The notes: generated from the letters alone by a model not told the origin. DNA of 64,000 nucleotides from Acidimicrobiia bacterium (GCA_041676705.1 JBAYRL010000002.1:62001-126000); one strand, 5' to 3'. Counted from the first letter of the stretch, positions 18,933-26,913 are shown. Made by a program: numbers and translations.

Positions 18933-19005
18933 TGGAGCTGGCGGGAATTGAACCCGCGACCTCGTCATTGCGAACGACGCGCTCTGCCAACTGAGCTACA
19001 GCCCC
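18933..19005 (-). tRNA. tRNA-Ala (anticodon CGC)
   Basis: A complete 73-base cloverleaf is readable on the minus strand. The acceptor stem GGGGCTG pairs with CAGCTCC (one G-U), the D arm is GCTC-AGTTGGCA-GAGC, the anticodon loop is TTCGCAA with anticodon CGC, and the T arm is GCGGG-TTCAATT-CCCGC. The discriminator is A, and no CCA is encoded. It would read GCG alanine codons. It lies between the GlpR/SepX-like gene and the McrBC pair, a usual type of landing site for acquired DNA, though I see no integrase or direct repeat. Confidence 0.95.
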
Positions 19006-19122
19006 AAGGGTGAATTACTAATTTAACCATCTACCAGCCCACACCGGTAGTTAACAGCTGAGGTTCTAGGCCGACACGAATGCAGAAGCCCTTGTAGCCA
19101 CAACGACCTCGCTAGATGCTAG

Positions 19123-19665
19123 CTAACGGCTTACTGCATGAACCCGTTCGTCTGGCACCTCAACCGTTACAGACTCACGCAGCTGCGGCAGATAGGTAAC
19201 CTTGTGCCGCATAGCCAGCCGAGCCTGGTTAGCTGACCACAAAAGATATACGTAACCGCCAAATAAGCCAGCCGATACCACAAAGAGAAGCCACGCTTTC
19301 CCGCCGATTGCCAAACTGGCCAAGAACGTAACCGCCGTAGCCACCATAAGACCGACCAGAATTTCACGGCGACGCTTCTTAGCCGCCGGAGAACACGCAC
19401 GACTAGCTCCGGCACCGCCGCCCATATTCATAACCCCCGAACCACCCAGCACTGGGTTGTTCACCGACGAGAAACTGGGAACTAACGAATTAGAAGAGCT
19501 ACGCCCGACTCGCGACATGCTGCCATTGAACCTCTGAAACGAGTTCGCCCCGCGGCCAAAACCGCTGAAGAAACGAAGTAGAGGTGGCAGGAGCACAAAC
19601 CCCCAAGCAACAACTAGGCCCAGTACCAAAGCGATCTTTAGCAATCCGATTAAAGCTTGTGCCAC
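19123..19665 (-). CDS. GlpR/SepX-like actinobacterial membrane protein (putative divisome protein)
   Basis: A 180-residue membrane protein with one N-terminal transmembrane helix (about residues 5-31) and a long polar linker rich in Ser, Asn and Gly (34-95). A pair of helices near the C terminus (about 101-120 and 124-144) is bounded by basic residues (KKRRR and ARLAMRHKVTYLP). This topology, and its place at the end of a galU-moeA-moaA-moaC series beside a tRNA-Ala, match actinobacterial GlpR/SepX proteins. Those bind the MoeA-like Glp protein and FtsZ at the division site. The assignment rests on topology and gene order, not on a recognised domain, so it is inference. AGGAG lies nine bases before the GTG start. 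Confidence 0.6.
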   Translation of the reverse strand: MAQALIGLLKIALVLGLVVAWGFVLLPPLLRFFSGFGRGANSFQRFNGSMSRVGRSSSNSLVPSFSSVNNPVLGGSGVMNMGGGAGASRACSPAAKKRRREILVGLMVATAVTFLASLAIGGKAWLLFVVSAGLFGGYVYLLWSANQARLAMRHKVTYLPQLRESVTVEVPDERVHAVSR

Positions 19666-19794
19666 GTATTAAAACTCCTGTGCGACTCGCCCGAGCAACT
19701 AGGCCAAACGGCCCAGCTAACGTGACGATCCGACTTCAATTGTTACAGTTGTACTACGAAGCACGTCTTAGTGCCATAGCGTCCAACAAAAATA

Positions 19795-20274
19795 TTAAGC
19801 CTCACGGCGATAAGCACCGGATTTACCACCGGTCTTTTCCCAAAGCGTTATGTCGCCGATGGTCATCGACTTGTCAACTGACTTGCACATGTCATAGATA
19901 GTGAGCGCCGCCACTGACACCGCCGTTAGGGCTTCCATCTCCACCCCGGTGCGGTCAACGGTCTCAACCTGGGCCTCTACTTCAATAAAATCTTCTTCAA
20001 TATGGAAGTTGATCAACACAGCCCCAATCATGAGGGGATGACAAAGCGGAATAAGGTCGGGAGTGCGTTTGGCAGCTTGAATTCCTGCCACTCGGGCTAC
20101 CGCCAACACATCGCCTTTAGCGAGGGCGCCTTTGGCGACGATGGTGGCCGTCTCAGGCTGCATATACACCCGACCTTTGGCTAAGGCCCGCCTGTGAGTA
20201 GCTTCTTTCGGGGTCACATCGACCATGCGCGCCCGACCGAGCGGGTCGAGGTGCGTTAAACCGCTATCAGACAT
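19795..20274 (-). CDS. moaC: Cyclic pyranopterin monophosphate synthase MoaC
   Basis: MoaC converts the MoaA product 3',8-cyclo-GTP to cyclic pyranopterin monophosphate in molybdenum cofactor synthesis. Family motifs are evident: RMVDVTPKEATHRRA, the conserved TPDLIPLCHPL, VETVDRTGVEMEALTAVSVAALTIYDMCK and the C-terminal KTGGKSG. The frame opens at 20301, but ATG 20274 gives the normal length of 159 residues. That ATG also sits six bases after a TACACT box (20281-20286), the leaderless layout seen elsewhere in the window. It follows moaA with a gap of 37 bases, so it may be transcribed both with moaA and from its own promoter. Confidence 0.96.
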   Translation of the reverse strand: MSDSGLTHLDPLGRARMVDVTPKEATHRRALAKGRVYMQPETATIVAKGALAKGDVLAVARVAGIQAAKRTPDLIPLCHPLMIGAVLINFHIEEDFIEVEAQVETVDRTGVEMEALTAVSVAALTIYDMCKSVDKSMTIGDITLWEKTGGKSGAYRREA

Positions 20275-20311
20275 AGCCGCAGTGTAGACCGGCACCCCCA
20301 CAGGGGCTTAT

Positions 20312-21304
20312 CTAACCGCCGATTTGGCTCATCGATTTGGAAGGGCGTATGAAGTGAACTTGTCCGATCTGGTGACCCGCCCACTTAGCGGCGATATTGT
20401 CCGCCACTGCTTGGGCTAGCTCGTCATCGGTGGCCGTCATTCGCAACATAGCCCGCAGGTCAGTGTGATCAAGAGCGAACAAACAAGACCGAAGTTGCCC
20501 TTCAGCAGTTAGACGTACCCGATCACAACTTTCACAAAACGACTGTGTCACCGAAGCAATAATGCCGAACTCTCCCTGGCCGTCTAGGAATCGAAACCGT
20601 TCAGCTGGTGCGGCACCTCGGGCGTTGCTTCCCAATGGCTCAAACGGAAACTTTGCTCCGATTCGCGCCAAAATCTCGTCGTACGTCACTACTTGGTCAC
20701 GGCTCCATCCGCCCTGTGCATCGAGCGGCATGAACTCGATGAAGCGAACGGTCACCCCTTTTTCACGTCCAAACTGGATGAAGTCAAGCAGCTCATCGTC
20801 GTTCACGCCACGCATCATGACGGCGTTCAGCTTCACCGGCGACAAACCCGCCGCTAAGGCAGCGTCAATACCTGCCAGCACAGTGGCAAGCTCGTCACGA
20901 CGAGTAATCGCCAGAAAGCGGTCTCGACGGAAAGTGTCGATCGAAATGTTAATTCGTTTCAAACCGGCCGCCGCCAGCGCTTCGGCCTGATGGGAGAGGC
21001 TGGTGCCATTAGTGGTGAGGGCCAAATCGACCGGCAGTTCCGCCAAGCGACGAATCAAATCCGGCAGGTGTGCCCGCACCGTTGGCTCACCCCCAGTTAG
21101 ACGGATGCTGGTAATCCCGTAACGATCAACCATCAGCCGGGCTATCCGCTCAATTTCTTCGAAACTCAGCACCTCTTCGCGGCGCAACCACTGCATTCCT
21201 TCTTCAGGCATGCAGTACGTGCAGCGAAAATTGCAGCGGTCGGTAACCGAAATTCGTAGGTCACGATGCACCCGACCAAACGAATCCATTAAGGGCTGGG
21301 TCAT
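20312..21304 (-). CDS. moaA: GTP 3',8-cyclase MoaA (radical SAM)
   Basis: The first enzyme of molybdopterin synthesis, rearranging GTP with a radical S-adenosylmethionine mechanism. The N-terminal cluster motif is CNFRCTYC (CxxxCxxC). The second cluster is in the C-terminal FCESCDRVRLTAEGQLRSCLF. The protein ends with the Gly-Gly tail (MSQIGG) that MoaA needs for activity. At 330 residues it is standard. It lies between moeA and moaC on one strand, with 31 bases after moeA. Confidence 0.97.
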   Translation of the reverse strand: MTQPLMDSFGRVHRDLRISVTDRCNFRCTYCMPEEGMQWLRREEVLSFEEIERIARLMVDRYGITSIRLTGGEPTVRAHLPDLIRRLAELPVDLALTTNGTSLSHQAEALAAAGLKRINISIDTFRRDRFLAITRRDELATVLAGIDAALAAGLSPVKLNAVMMRGVNDDELLDFIQFGREKGVTVRFIEFMPLDAQGGWSRDQVVTYDEILARIGAKFPFEPLGSNARGAAPAERFRFLDGQGEFGIIASVTQSFCESCDRVRLTAEGQLRSCLFALDHTDLRAMLRMTATDDELAQAVADNIAAKWAGHQIGQVHFIRPSKSMSQIGG

Positions 21305-21335
21305 TGGAATCTAGGGTAGGAGGAAAGCCTTAGGC

Positions 21336-22559
21336 TTACTCGCCCAGGTTACGAAGTAGCATCACCGACACCGTTTCCCCGGCCGCGACCCCCGTGCCAT
21401 TTGGTACCACCGCCAAGCCGTTGGCTTCAGCCATGGCACTTAGCTGGTGTGAACCTTGCTCGCCCGCCAAACGAACCCTGAATTGGCCGTCGTAATAAGA
21501 AACTACCGAGCGTAGAAAGTGTGTTTTACCATCGACGCGACGTTGTAGATCTTCATCGGCCACGGCCTGAACCAATGGGCGCTCCACCGCCGGATAACCC
21601 ATCATTTTTTGCAGGGCCCGACGTGCAAAAAGTTCGAAACTGACCATGGCAGAAACTGGATTGCCTGGCAGCCCAAAAATCGGAGTACCAGCAACAGTTC
21701 CAAAGGCCAACGGTTTAGCTGGCTTTATCGCCACCTGCATCCACGACATTTCGCCGATGCGATCAAGGACCGCCTTCACATAGTCAAAATCGCCCATCGA
21801 AACCCCGCCCGAAGTCACGACAGCGTCACAGTTCGCCACCGCAAGTTCCAAAGCTTGGCTAATAGCCGCTTCGTCGTCGGCCACGAGACCCAAATCAACG
21901 GACTCAACCCCCAAACCATCGAGCAGGCTCAACAAGGTAATTCGATTAGCATCACGAATTTGGCCGGGTAATAACGCCTTGGGGCCACTAGTGAGTTCAT
22001 CACCAGTGGACATGACACCAACCCGCGGGCGTCGCACAACCCGAATCGTTTCGCGACCCATGGTGGCCAACAAACCAAGGTGACCAGCACGCAAGACCGT
22101 CGAAGCCGGAATCACCAAGTCGCCTGGTTGCAGGTCGCTGCCGGAGCCGCGAATATTCTCACCCGCAGGAACTGGTTGCGATAACCAAACCTGGGTGCCA
22201 TCGTCGCTCAGTCGAGAATCTTCCACGATCGCCACAGCGTCGGCGCCATTGGGAATCGAAGCGCCAGTCATAATTCGCACCGCTTGACCTCGACGCACGA
22301 CTAGATCTTGTGCCAAGCCAGCTGCTTGGGTTCCCACAAGCTGAAGTTGGGCTGGGTTTTCGGGGCTAGCACTATCTAAATCTGTTGACACCACAGCGAA
22401 ACCGTCCATCGACGAGTTGGCAAAAGGCGGTGAAGCTTCGGTCGCCACCACATCTTCCGCACAAACCAGACCCAGCGCTTCGCCAATGCGAATCTCGACC
22501 TCGCCAAGGCGTTTACAACCAGCTAATACCCGCTCTTGGGCTTGCGACAAAGGAATCAT
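21336..22559 (-). CDS. moeA: MoeA/Glp: molybdopterin molybdenumtransferase family
   Basis: The gephyrin-like fold is clear: an N-terminal EDV domain (SSMDGFAVV, ENIRGSGSDLQPGD), the MogA-like domain with STGDELTSG and VTSGGVSMGDFDYVK, then PAKPLAFG and GLPGNPVSAMVSFELF. MoeA inserts molybdate into adenylated molybdopterin. In corynebacteria and mycobacteria the homologue beside galU (Glp) also binds FtsZ and the membrane receptor GlpR to guide division and polar growth. The same neighbours are present here, so either role or both may apply. Upstream moaA/moaC partners favour cofactor synthesis. GGAG lies eight bases before the ATG; galU ends 28 bases upstream. Confidence 0.93.
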   Translation of the reverse strand: MIPLSQAQERVLAGCKRLGEVEIRIGEALGLVCAEDVVATEASPPFANSSMDGFAVVSTDLDSASPENPAQLQLVGTQAAGLAQDLVVRRGQAVRIMTGASIPNGADAVAIVEDSRLSDDGTQVWLSQPVPAGENIRGSGSDLQPGDLVIPASTVLRAGHLGLLATMGRETIRVVRRPRVGVMSTGDELTSGPKALLPGQIRDANRITLLSLLDGLGVESVDLGLVADDEAAISQALELAVANCDAVVTSGGVSMGDFDYVKAVLDRIGEMSWMQVAIKPAKPLAFGTVAGTPIFGLPGNPVSAMVSFELFARRALQKMMGYPAVERPLVQAVADEDLQRRVDGKTHFLRSVVSYYDGQFRVRLAGEQGSHQLSAMAEANGLAVVPNGTGVAAGETVSVMLLRNLGE

Positions 22560-22587
22560 GCCGTTGCTCCACGCCGTGCCTGCACTA

Positions 22588-23472
22588 CTAGAGGCCTTCT
22601 TTAGCGGCGAAGTCTTTTACTACCCGCAACAGATCTTCTCGCAAGTCTTCGCGTTCCGCCCCCAGCTCTAAAATAGTGCGGATGTAGTCGATTTTGTTTC
22701 CAACGTCGAAGCGGCCACCTTCAAAACGCCAGCCGTTCAGCCCTTGAGCGGCCTGCAAGCTGGCCATAGCGTCGGTGAGCTGAATCTCACCACCTTTACC
22801 CGGCATAGTGCGATCTATGTGGTCGAAGATTTCAGGCGTGAAGACATAACGACCGATCACCGCTAAATCTGACGGAGCTTCATGAGCCGGAGGCTTCTCC
22901 ACCAAAAAATCAATCTGCACCAGCGCCTCGGAATGGTTTAGCTCGCTAACACCCGCCGAACCATAGAGATGGATGTCGGCTGGCGGAACTTTCATTAGAG
23001 CCACAGTAGAGGTACCAGTTTCTTCAGTAGCGGCAACCATGTTGGCCAGAAGTGGTGAATCGGGGTGCATCATGTCGTCGCCAAGGAGCACCGCAAAAGG
23101 TTCGTTGCCAACATGCGAGCGAGCTAACCCCACGGCATGGCCCAGCCCAAGTGCCTCACCTTGGCGCATAAAGTGAATGTCGGCTAGCTCAGCCAGCTCA
23201 CGAACCGAACTTGCCTCATCAGCCTTGCCCCCTTTGGCTAGCACCGTCTCCAGCTCCACCGAACGGTCAAAATGGTCTTCAATTGCCTTCTTATAGGGGC
23301 TGGTAATAATCAAAATGTCAGTCAAACCAACCCGAACGGCTTCTTCCACGATGTATTGGATCGAAGGTCGGTCCACGATCGGCAACATTTCTTTGGGTAC
23401 CGATTTTGTGAACGGTAAGAACCTGGTGCCCCAACCAGCGGCTGGAATAACTGCTTTCTTGATCTTCGACAT
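22588..23472 (-). CDS. galU: UTP-glucose-1-phosphate uridylyltransferase
   Basis: It makes UDP-glucose for envelope polysaccharides and glycolipids. The nucleotide-binding N terminus is KAVIPAAGWGTRFLPFTKSVPKEMLPI, followed by the family motif QYIVEEAVRVG, LLGDDMMHPDSPL and the sugar-site FLVEKPPAHEAPSDLAVIGRY, ending with FEGGRFDVGNKIDYI. The length of 294 residues is typical. It lies downstream of plsY with a 29-base gap and leads into moeA. The phosphohexomutase at 240-1997 could supply its glucose 1-phosphate. Confidence 0.96.
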   Translation of the reverse strand: MSKIKKAVIPAAGWGTRFLPFTKSVPKEMLPIVDRPSIQYIVEEAVRVGLTDILIITSPYKKAIEDHFDRSVELETVLAKGGKADEASSVRELAELADIHFMRQGEALGLGHAVGLARSHVGNEPFAVLLGDDMMHPDSPLLANMVAATEETGTSTVALMKVPPADIHLYGSAGVSELNHSEALVQIDFLVEKPPAHEAPSDLAVIGRYVFTPEIFDHIDRTMPGKGGEIQLTDAMASLQAAQGLNGWRFEGGRFDVGNKIDYIRTILELGAEREDLREDLLRVVKDFAAKEGL

Positions 23473-23501
23473 ATCTATATCACTCCACCAAACGCACTGG
23501 T

Positions 23502-24101
23502 TTAAGTCGGCCGTAGCTTGTTTTCTTCACCGCGCAATATTCGGCGCACATTAGAACTATGGCGTATTAACACCACAAAACTCACACACAGGGTCACCGC
23601 CACCTCAAGACCGGGGCGATGGACCAATAGCACTCCGATCGGTAAACCAGCGGCGATAGCGATGGAACCAAGGGCCGCCATGCCCGAAATTTTAGCCGCC
23701 AGCACAAAGACCACCAACAGTACGAGCGATACGAGTGGCCACAAACAAAACGCCACTCCAGCCGCGGTGGCCACACCCTTCCCCCCACGGAAACCACGCG
23801 TGGCCGGTGCCACATGGCCTAACACCGCCGCCGCACCACACACCGCTGCTAGGGGGCGACCAGCCATCAATAAGGCTGCTAAAGCTGGCGCAAACCCTTT
23901 CATGAAGTCGATCAAAAGCACTAAGGCACCCGCCCGCCAGCCACCCAGCCGGTAGGAATTGCTAGCACCTGGGTTGTTAGAACCAGAAGCAGTTGGGTCG
24001 AACCCATAGCCTTTACCTACCCATTGGGCCGAAGGGATAGTTCCGGCCAAATAGGCAACCACAATTGCAATCACGGCGAGCGCCACGGAAGTGTTGAGCA
24101 C
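23502..24101 (-). CDS. plsY: Acyl-phosphate glycerol-3-phosphate acyltransferase PlsY
   Basis: An integral membrane acyltransferase that puts the first acyl chain on glycerol 3-phosphate, using acyl-phosphate. The conserved loops are SGNNPGASNSYRLGG near residue 40 and GFRGGKGVATAAG near residue 105. Five or so hydrophobic segments and a length of 199 residues fit the family. The GTG at 24101 is preceded by six bases and a TAGGCT box (24108-24113), so the mRNA is probably leaderless. The CIRCE-like element at 24126-24152 would overlap the -35 region of this promoter. Confidence 0.95.
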   Translation of the reverse strand: MLNTSVALAVIAIVVAYLAGTIPSAQWVGKGYGFDPTASGSNNPGASNSYRLGGWRAGALVLLIDFMKGFAPALAALLMAGRPLAAVCGAAAVLGHVAPATRGFRGGKGVATAAGVAFCLWPLVSLVLLVVFVLAAKISGMAALGSIAIAAGLPIGVLLVHRPGLEVAVTLCVSFVVLIRHSSNVRRILRGEENKLRPT

Positions 24102-24125
24102 AACTTGAGCCTAGTGTCGATAGAC

Positions 24126-24152
24126 TTAGCACTCGCAGATAACGACCGCTAA
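24126..24152. promoter_or_regulatory. CIRCE-like element (putative HrcA operator)
   Basis: The left arm TTAGCACTC (24126-24134) is identical to the CIRCE consensus. A spacer of exactly nine bases follows, then GACCGCTAA (24144-24152), which matches seven of nine positions of GAGTGCTAA. CIRCE is the binding site of the heat-shock repressor HrcA. It lies between divergent plsY and the Ruc-like gene, and from what I recall the mycobacterial ruc gene is under HrcA control. The two mismatches in the right arm leave some doubt. Confidence 0.7.
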
Positions 24153-24200
24153 AAAGCGGTGGCGGATTCACCTAATTACCTTCTGTGGAGATTGGCCAAG

Positions 24201-24497
24201 ATGCCCACCTATCAGTATCGATGTCGTGACTGTGGCGCGGACCTCGAAGTTGTTCAATCCTTTAGCGACGACGCTTTAACCACCTGCCCAACCTGTGCAG
24301 GTTCGTTGCGCAAGGTTTATTCAGCGGTTGGAATTAGCTTTAAAGGTTCTGGCTTCTACAAGAACGACTCGGCATCGAGTGCCCGTTCGAGCGAATCTGG
24401 CACATCTGATAGCGGATCTGGCTCCTCAAGCTCTGAATCTAGTTCAGCTTCGTCGTCATCATCGTCCAGCGAAAGCTCAGCCACCAGCTCGGCCTAA
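24201..24497 (+). CDS. ruc: FmdB-family zinc-ribbon protein, Ruc-like redox-regulated chaperone
   Basis: A 98-residue protein starting MPTYQYRCRDCG, with two CxxC pairs (Cys8/Cys11 and Cys29/Cys32) forming a zinc ribbon. Then comes the conserved GISFKGSGFYKND and a disordered tail made almost wholly of Ser, Ala, Gly and Glu. Mycobacterial Ruc (Rv0991c) has this same plan: oxidation of the zinc cysteines activates it as a chaperone for unfolding proteins. It also lies next to galU and is under HrcA control. The CIRCE-like element upstream supports the match. The ATG at 24201, with TGGAG ten bases before it, is preferred over the longer frame from 24159. Gene identity is inferred from architecture, position and operator. 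Confidence 0.8.
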   Translation: MPTYQYRCRDCGADLEVVQSFSDDALTTCPTCAGSLRKVYSAVGISFKGSGFYKNDSASSARSSESGTSDSGSGSSSSESSSASSSSSSSESSATSSA

Positions 24498-24632
24498 CAA
24501 CTCTAGCCAGCTAATTTAAGCAATACGGCTGAAGCTAGAATTGACCGACAGTTGGCGGCAAAGACTGAATTTGGCCGCCAACGGGCATCGACTATAACCA
24601 GTTTCAGCGGTATCGTACTTACGAGCTCACTT

Positions 24633-24659
24633 CCCCCTAAAGATTGCTAAATCTGGGGG
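24633..24659 (+). promoter_or_regulatory. Hairpin masking the ribosome site of the SAF gene
   Basis: CCCCC (24633-24637) can pair with GGGGG (24655-24659), and AGATT (24641-24645) with AATCT (24650-24654). This gives ten base pairs around a GCTA loop, with a three-base TAA bulge. The GGGGG strand is the only Shine-Dalgarno-like sequence for the ATG at 24666, so the fold would block translation. It could act as a translational switch or as a weak terminator. Confidence 0.45.
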
Positions 24660-24665
24660 TAACCC

Positions 24666-25334
24666 ATGCCGCAGGCCAGCCTGGCCGCCTCGCGTGCTTC
24701 CCTTAACCGCCGCCCTAAACAACGAGTCCGGGTGGCGCTAAAACGTTGGCCGGTCTTCCGATGGACCGTAGCTGGCGTGGCTGGCCTATTAACGCTTTGG
24801 TCGTTGAACGCCACGGTTAGTAGCACCACAGAAGCTGCTGCCACCTACGGAAACCTGGTGGAAGTGGTGGTGGCTAACCGGACCATCCAACCCGGCGAAC
24901 TGCTCGATCCTTCCTCAGTGCGAGTGGCAGCCTTGCCAGCCGCTTTAGTTCCGCCAAATGCTTTAACAGAAATTCCCTTTGGCCAGTCAGCCCGAAGCTT
25001 AATTAGTGCTGGCGAAGCTGTAATTACCGAACGATTAGCCCCGCTTGGGGTGAACGGCCTGGCCGCTGCCATTCAACCCGGAGAACGCGCCATTGCGGTT
25101 CCGGTGGAGAGGAACCGGATAGCATTCGAAATTGGCATGGAGGTTGACGTGCTCCAAACGCTCGATCCGTTTAGTGTCGGAGCTTCGAATGCAACCAGCA
25201 CCGTGGTGGCGGCCGCCAGAGTTATAGCGTTAGAAGAAATGGCTATCACGATTGCCGTGCCAACCAACGCCGCCAACCGAGTAGCTACGGCGCTAGCCAG
25301 CTCGGTAGTTACCCTGGTTATAACGCCTGGTTAA
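24666..25334 (+). CDS. SAF-domain membrane-anchored protein (CpaB/RcpC-like)
   Basis: A basic cytoplasmic N terminus is followed by one transmembrane helix (about residues 30-50) and then an external SAF domain: VEVVVANRTIQPGELLDPSSVRVAALPA, then GEAVITERLAP and AIAVPVERNRIAFEIGMEVDVLQ. In pilus systems such proteins (CpaB) sit in the periplasmic or outer part of Flp pilus machines. In actinobacteria single SAF genes are also common next to the fmdB/ruc gene without any pilus genes, as here. The function is therefore unknown. The stop overlaps the convergent uppP stop by four bases. Confidence 0.8.
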   Translation: MPQASLAASRASLNRRPKQRVRVALKRWPVFRWTVAGVAGLLTLWSLNATVSSTTEAAATYGNLVEVVVANRTIQPGELLDPSSVRVAALPAALVPPNALTEIPFGQSARSLISAGEAVITERLAPLGVNGLAAAIQPGERAIAVPVERNRIAFEIGMEVDVLQTLDPFSVGASNATSTVVAAARVIALEEMAITIAVPTNAANRVATALASSVVTLVITPG

Positions 25335-26173
25335 CGCCACGGCGAGGCAGCTACGGCGATCACAACCACGCCGAGCACCACTCGATAGGCAACAAAGATG
25401 CCAAAGCCGTGGTTACGGACCACTCGAAGTGTGGCCCACACTGCCAACCATCCAGTTATGGCTGCCGTCGCCATACCAACCGCGAACGGTGCTCGAAAGT
25501 CAGCCGGTATGCCGCCTTCGCTGAAAACACTAACCGCGCTATAAAGACCGGCCCCAGCAATAATTGGTATGGCCATGAGGAAAGAAATCCGGGCCGCAGT
25601 ATCACGCTCAAAACCCAACACTCGCGCCACCGTCATGGTGGCCCCCGAGCGTGAAACGCCGGGTTGTAGGGCGAAGGCTTGCCCTAAGCCCATCAATAGC
25701 GCATCTCGAAGGGTGAACCCTTCGGTCTTACGCGTTCCCACCAAGCTATCGGCCCACCCCAATATCAAGCCAAAGACGATTAGCAAAACACCAATCAACC
25801 AAAACTTGTCTTCCCAAGCTTCCAAAACATCAGATAGGAACAATCCGGTAAGCGCACCCGGCACTGATGACGCCACCAAAAACCATGCCACTCGGGCGTC
25901 GGTAGTGGGGTTACTTCGTTGTTCACGGTTGAAAATTAAAGCCAAGCCTGCTTTGGCATAACGAACAAGATCATTCCAAAAGTATGAAATCGCCCCAACC
26001 AGCGTACCTAGGTGTAAAGCCACGTCGAAGGCCTTGTTCAGGTGAGGGCTGTTAGCGAAATCGTCCCACCCAAAAAACCACGGCAGCAGACTCAAGTGTC
26101 CACTGGAGGAGACAGGAAAGAACTCGGTCAGGCCCTGAGTAATAGCCAGGGCGATGGCATGAATTATGGGCAA
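25331..26173 (-). CDS. uppP: Undecaprenyl-diphosphatase UppP (BacA)
   Basis: This membrane phosphatase recycles undecaprenyl pyrophosphate for cell-wall synthesis. Both catalytic motifs are present: QGLTEFFPVSSSGHLSLLPWF near residue 14, and FALQPGVSRSGATMTVARVLGF near residue 168. Seven to eight hydrophobic segments and 280 residues fit the family. The start is a TTG at 26173, only three bases after the stop of the PHP gene, so translation is probably coupled. A bacitracin-tolerance effect is known for the family. Confidence 0.96.
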   Translation of the reverse strand: MPIIHAIALAITQGLTEFFPVSSSGHLSLLPWFFGWDDFANSPHLNKAFDVALHLGTLVGAISYFWNDLVRYAKAGLALIFNREQRSNPTTDARVAWFLVASSVPGALTGLFLSDVLEAWEDKFWLIGVLLIVFGLILGWADSLVGTRKTEGFTLRDALLMGLGQAFALQPGVSRSGATMTVARVLGFERDTAARISFLMAIPIIAGAGLYSAVSVFSEGGIPADFRAPFAVGMATAAITGWLAVWATLRVVRNHGFGIFVAYRVVLGVVVIAVAASPWR

Positions 26174-26176
26174 GTG

Positions 26177-26902
26177 TCAGTGCGCTTGGATTGAAGGAAC
26201 GATTCGAGGGGTCCACGGCCGAGCGCGGTCGAAGTAGTGCCCTACAAGTACACCTTCGGCCAACGACTCTTTAAACGATTCTGGCCCGTCGAAGTCGGGC
26301 ATTTCCACGTAAACGCAGCCCAATGCCGACGGAACATGCGCATCGCTACCGGCGCCCACTAACAGGTCATGCTTGGCGGCAAATTCTCGTGCTTCCAAGT
26401 TCAGGTGTTCCAAGCTGGTCTTACCATTCTTACCTTCGATGGCATCCACCAAACCGGCTTGTACCAAATCGTCGATGATGTCGGCTCGCAGATTGGCGCG
26501 CATAGGGTCGAAGGGGTGAGGAATATAAACCAACCCGCCCTGATTGCGGATGCGGTGGGCAGCTTCTAGGGGCGAAACTCCAAATGGAACCCGCTCGGTT
26601 AGAAACAGGCCAATAATTTCACCCAGCTGAGTGCGAAGCTCTTCACCAACAATCACTCGGCACGGCAGCCGTTTGGTCAGCTCTTTCGCCCCAGCAATGG
26701 CGTTGTGATCGGTGATGCAGAGCACGTCAATGCCACTATCTACTACCGCTTGTTCAACCTCATCAGGTGTGGTGGTGGAATCGCCCGACCACATGGTGTG
26801 GGAATGCATGTCTACACGTACCCAACCCGGTCGAAGGGGTTCCGCTAAATGCGGATGGCGGTCTATGGCGGTTTCTTCCGCGTCGTTAATCACCTCGGCC
26901 AC
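26177..26902 (-). CDS. PHP-domain metal-dependent phosphoesterase
   Basis: A 241-residue PHP (polymerase and histidinol phosphatase) domain protein. Metal-binding motifs are visible in order: DMHSHTMWSGDS, ITDHNAI, GEELRT, PHPFD and GSDAHVPS. These give the trinuclear metal site of the fold. Stand-alone PHP proteins of this type hydrolyse small phosphate esters such as 3',5'-nucleoside bisphosphates or AMP, but the substrate here is unknown. It is followed within a few bases by uppP and preceded by tldE on the same strand. Confidence 0.85.
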   Translation of the reverse strand: MAEVINDAEETAIDRHPHLAEPLRPGWVRVDMHSHTMWSGDSTTTPDEVEQAVVDSGIDVLCITDHNAIAGAKELTKRLPCRVIVGEELRTQLGEIIGLFLTERVPFGVSPLEAAHRIRNQGGLVYIPHPFDPMRANLRADIIDDLVQAGLVDAIEGKNGKTSLEHLNLEAREFAAKHDLLVGAGSDAHVPSALGCVYVEMPDFDGPESFKESLAEGVLVGHYFDRARPWTPRIVPSIQAH

Positions 26903-26913
26903 AACATTTCACC

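Noticed and set aside
24145..24160. ACCGCT-AAAA-AGCGGT hairpin near the CIRCE-like element
   Set aside because: It is a perfect six-base stem and overlaps the right arm, but lacks a T run and is too short for a terminator; the CIRCE reading explains more bases.
24538..24580. GTTGGCGGC/GCCGCCAAC stem after the ruc gene
   Set aside because: A nine-base stem exists, but no T run follows and the gap between ruc and the SAF gene is short, so I do not call a terminator.
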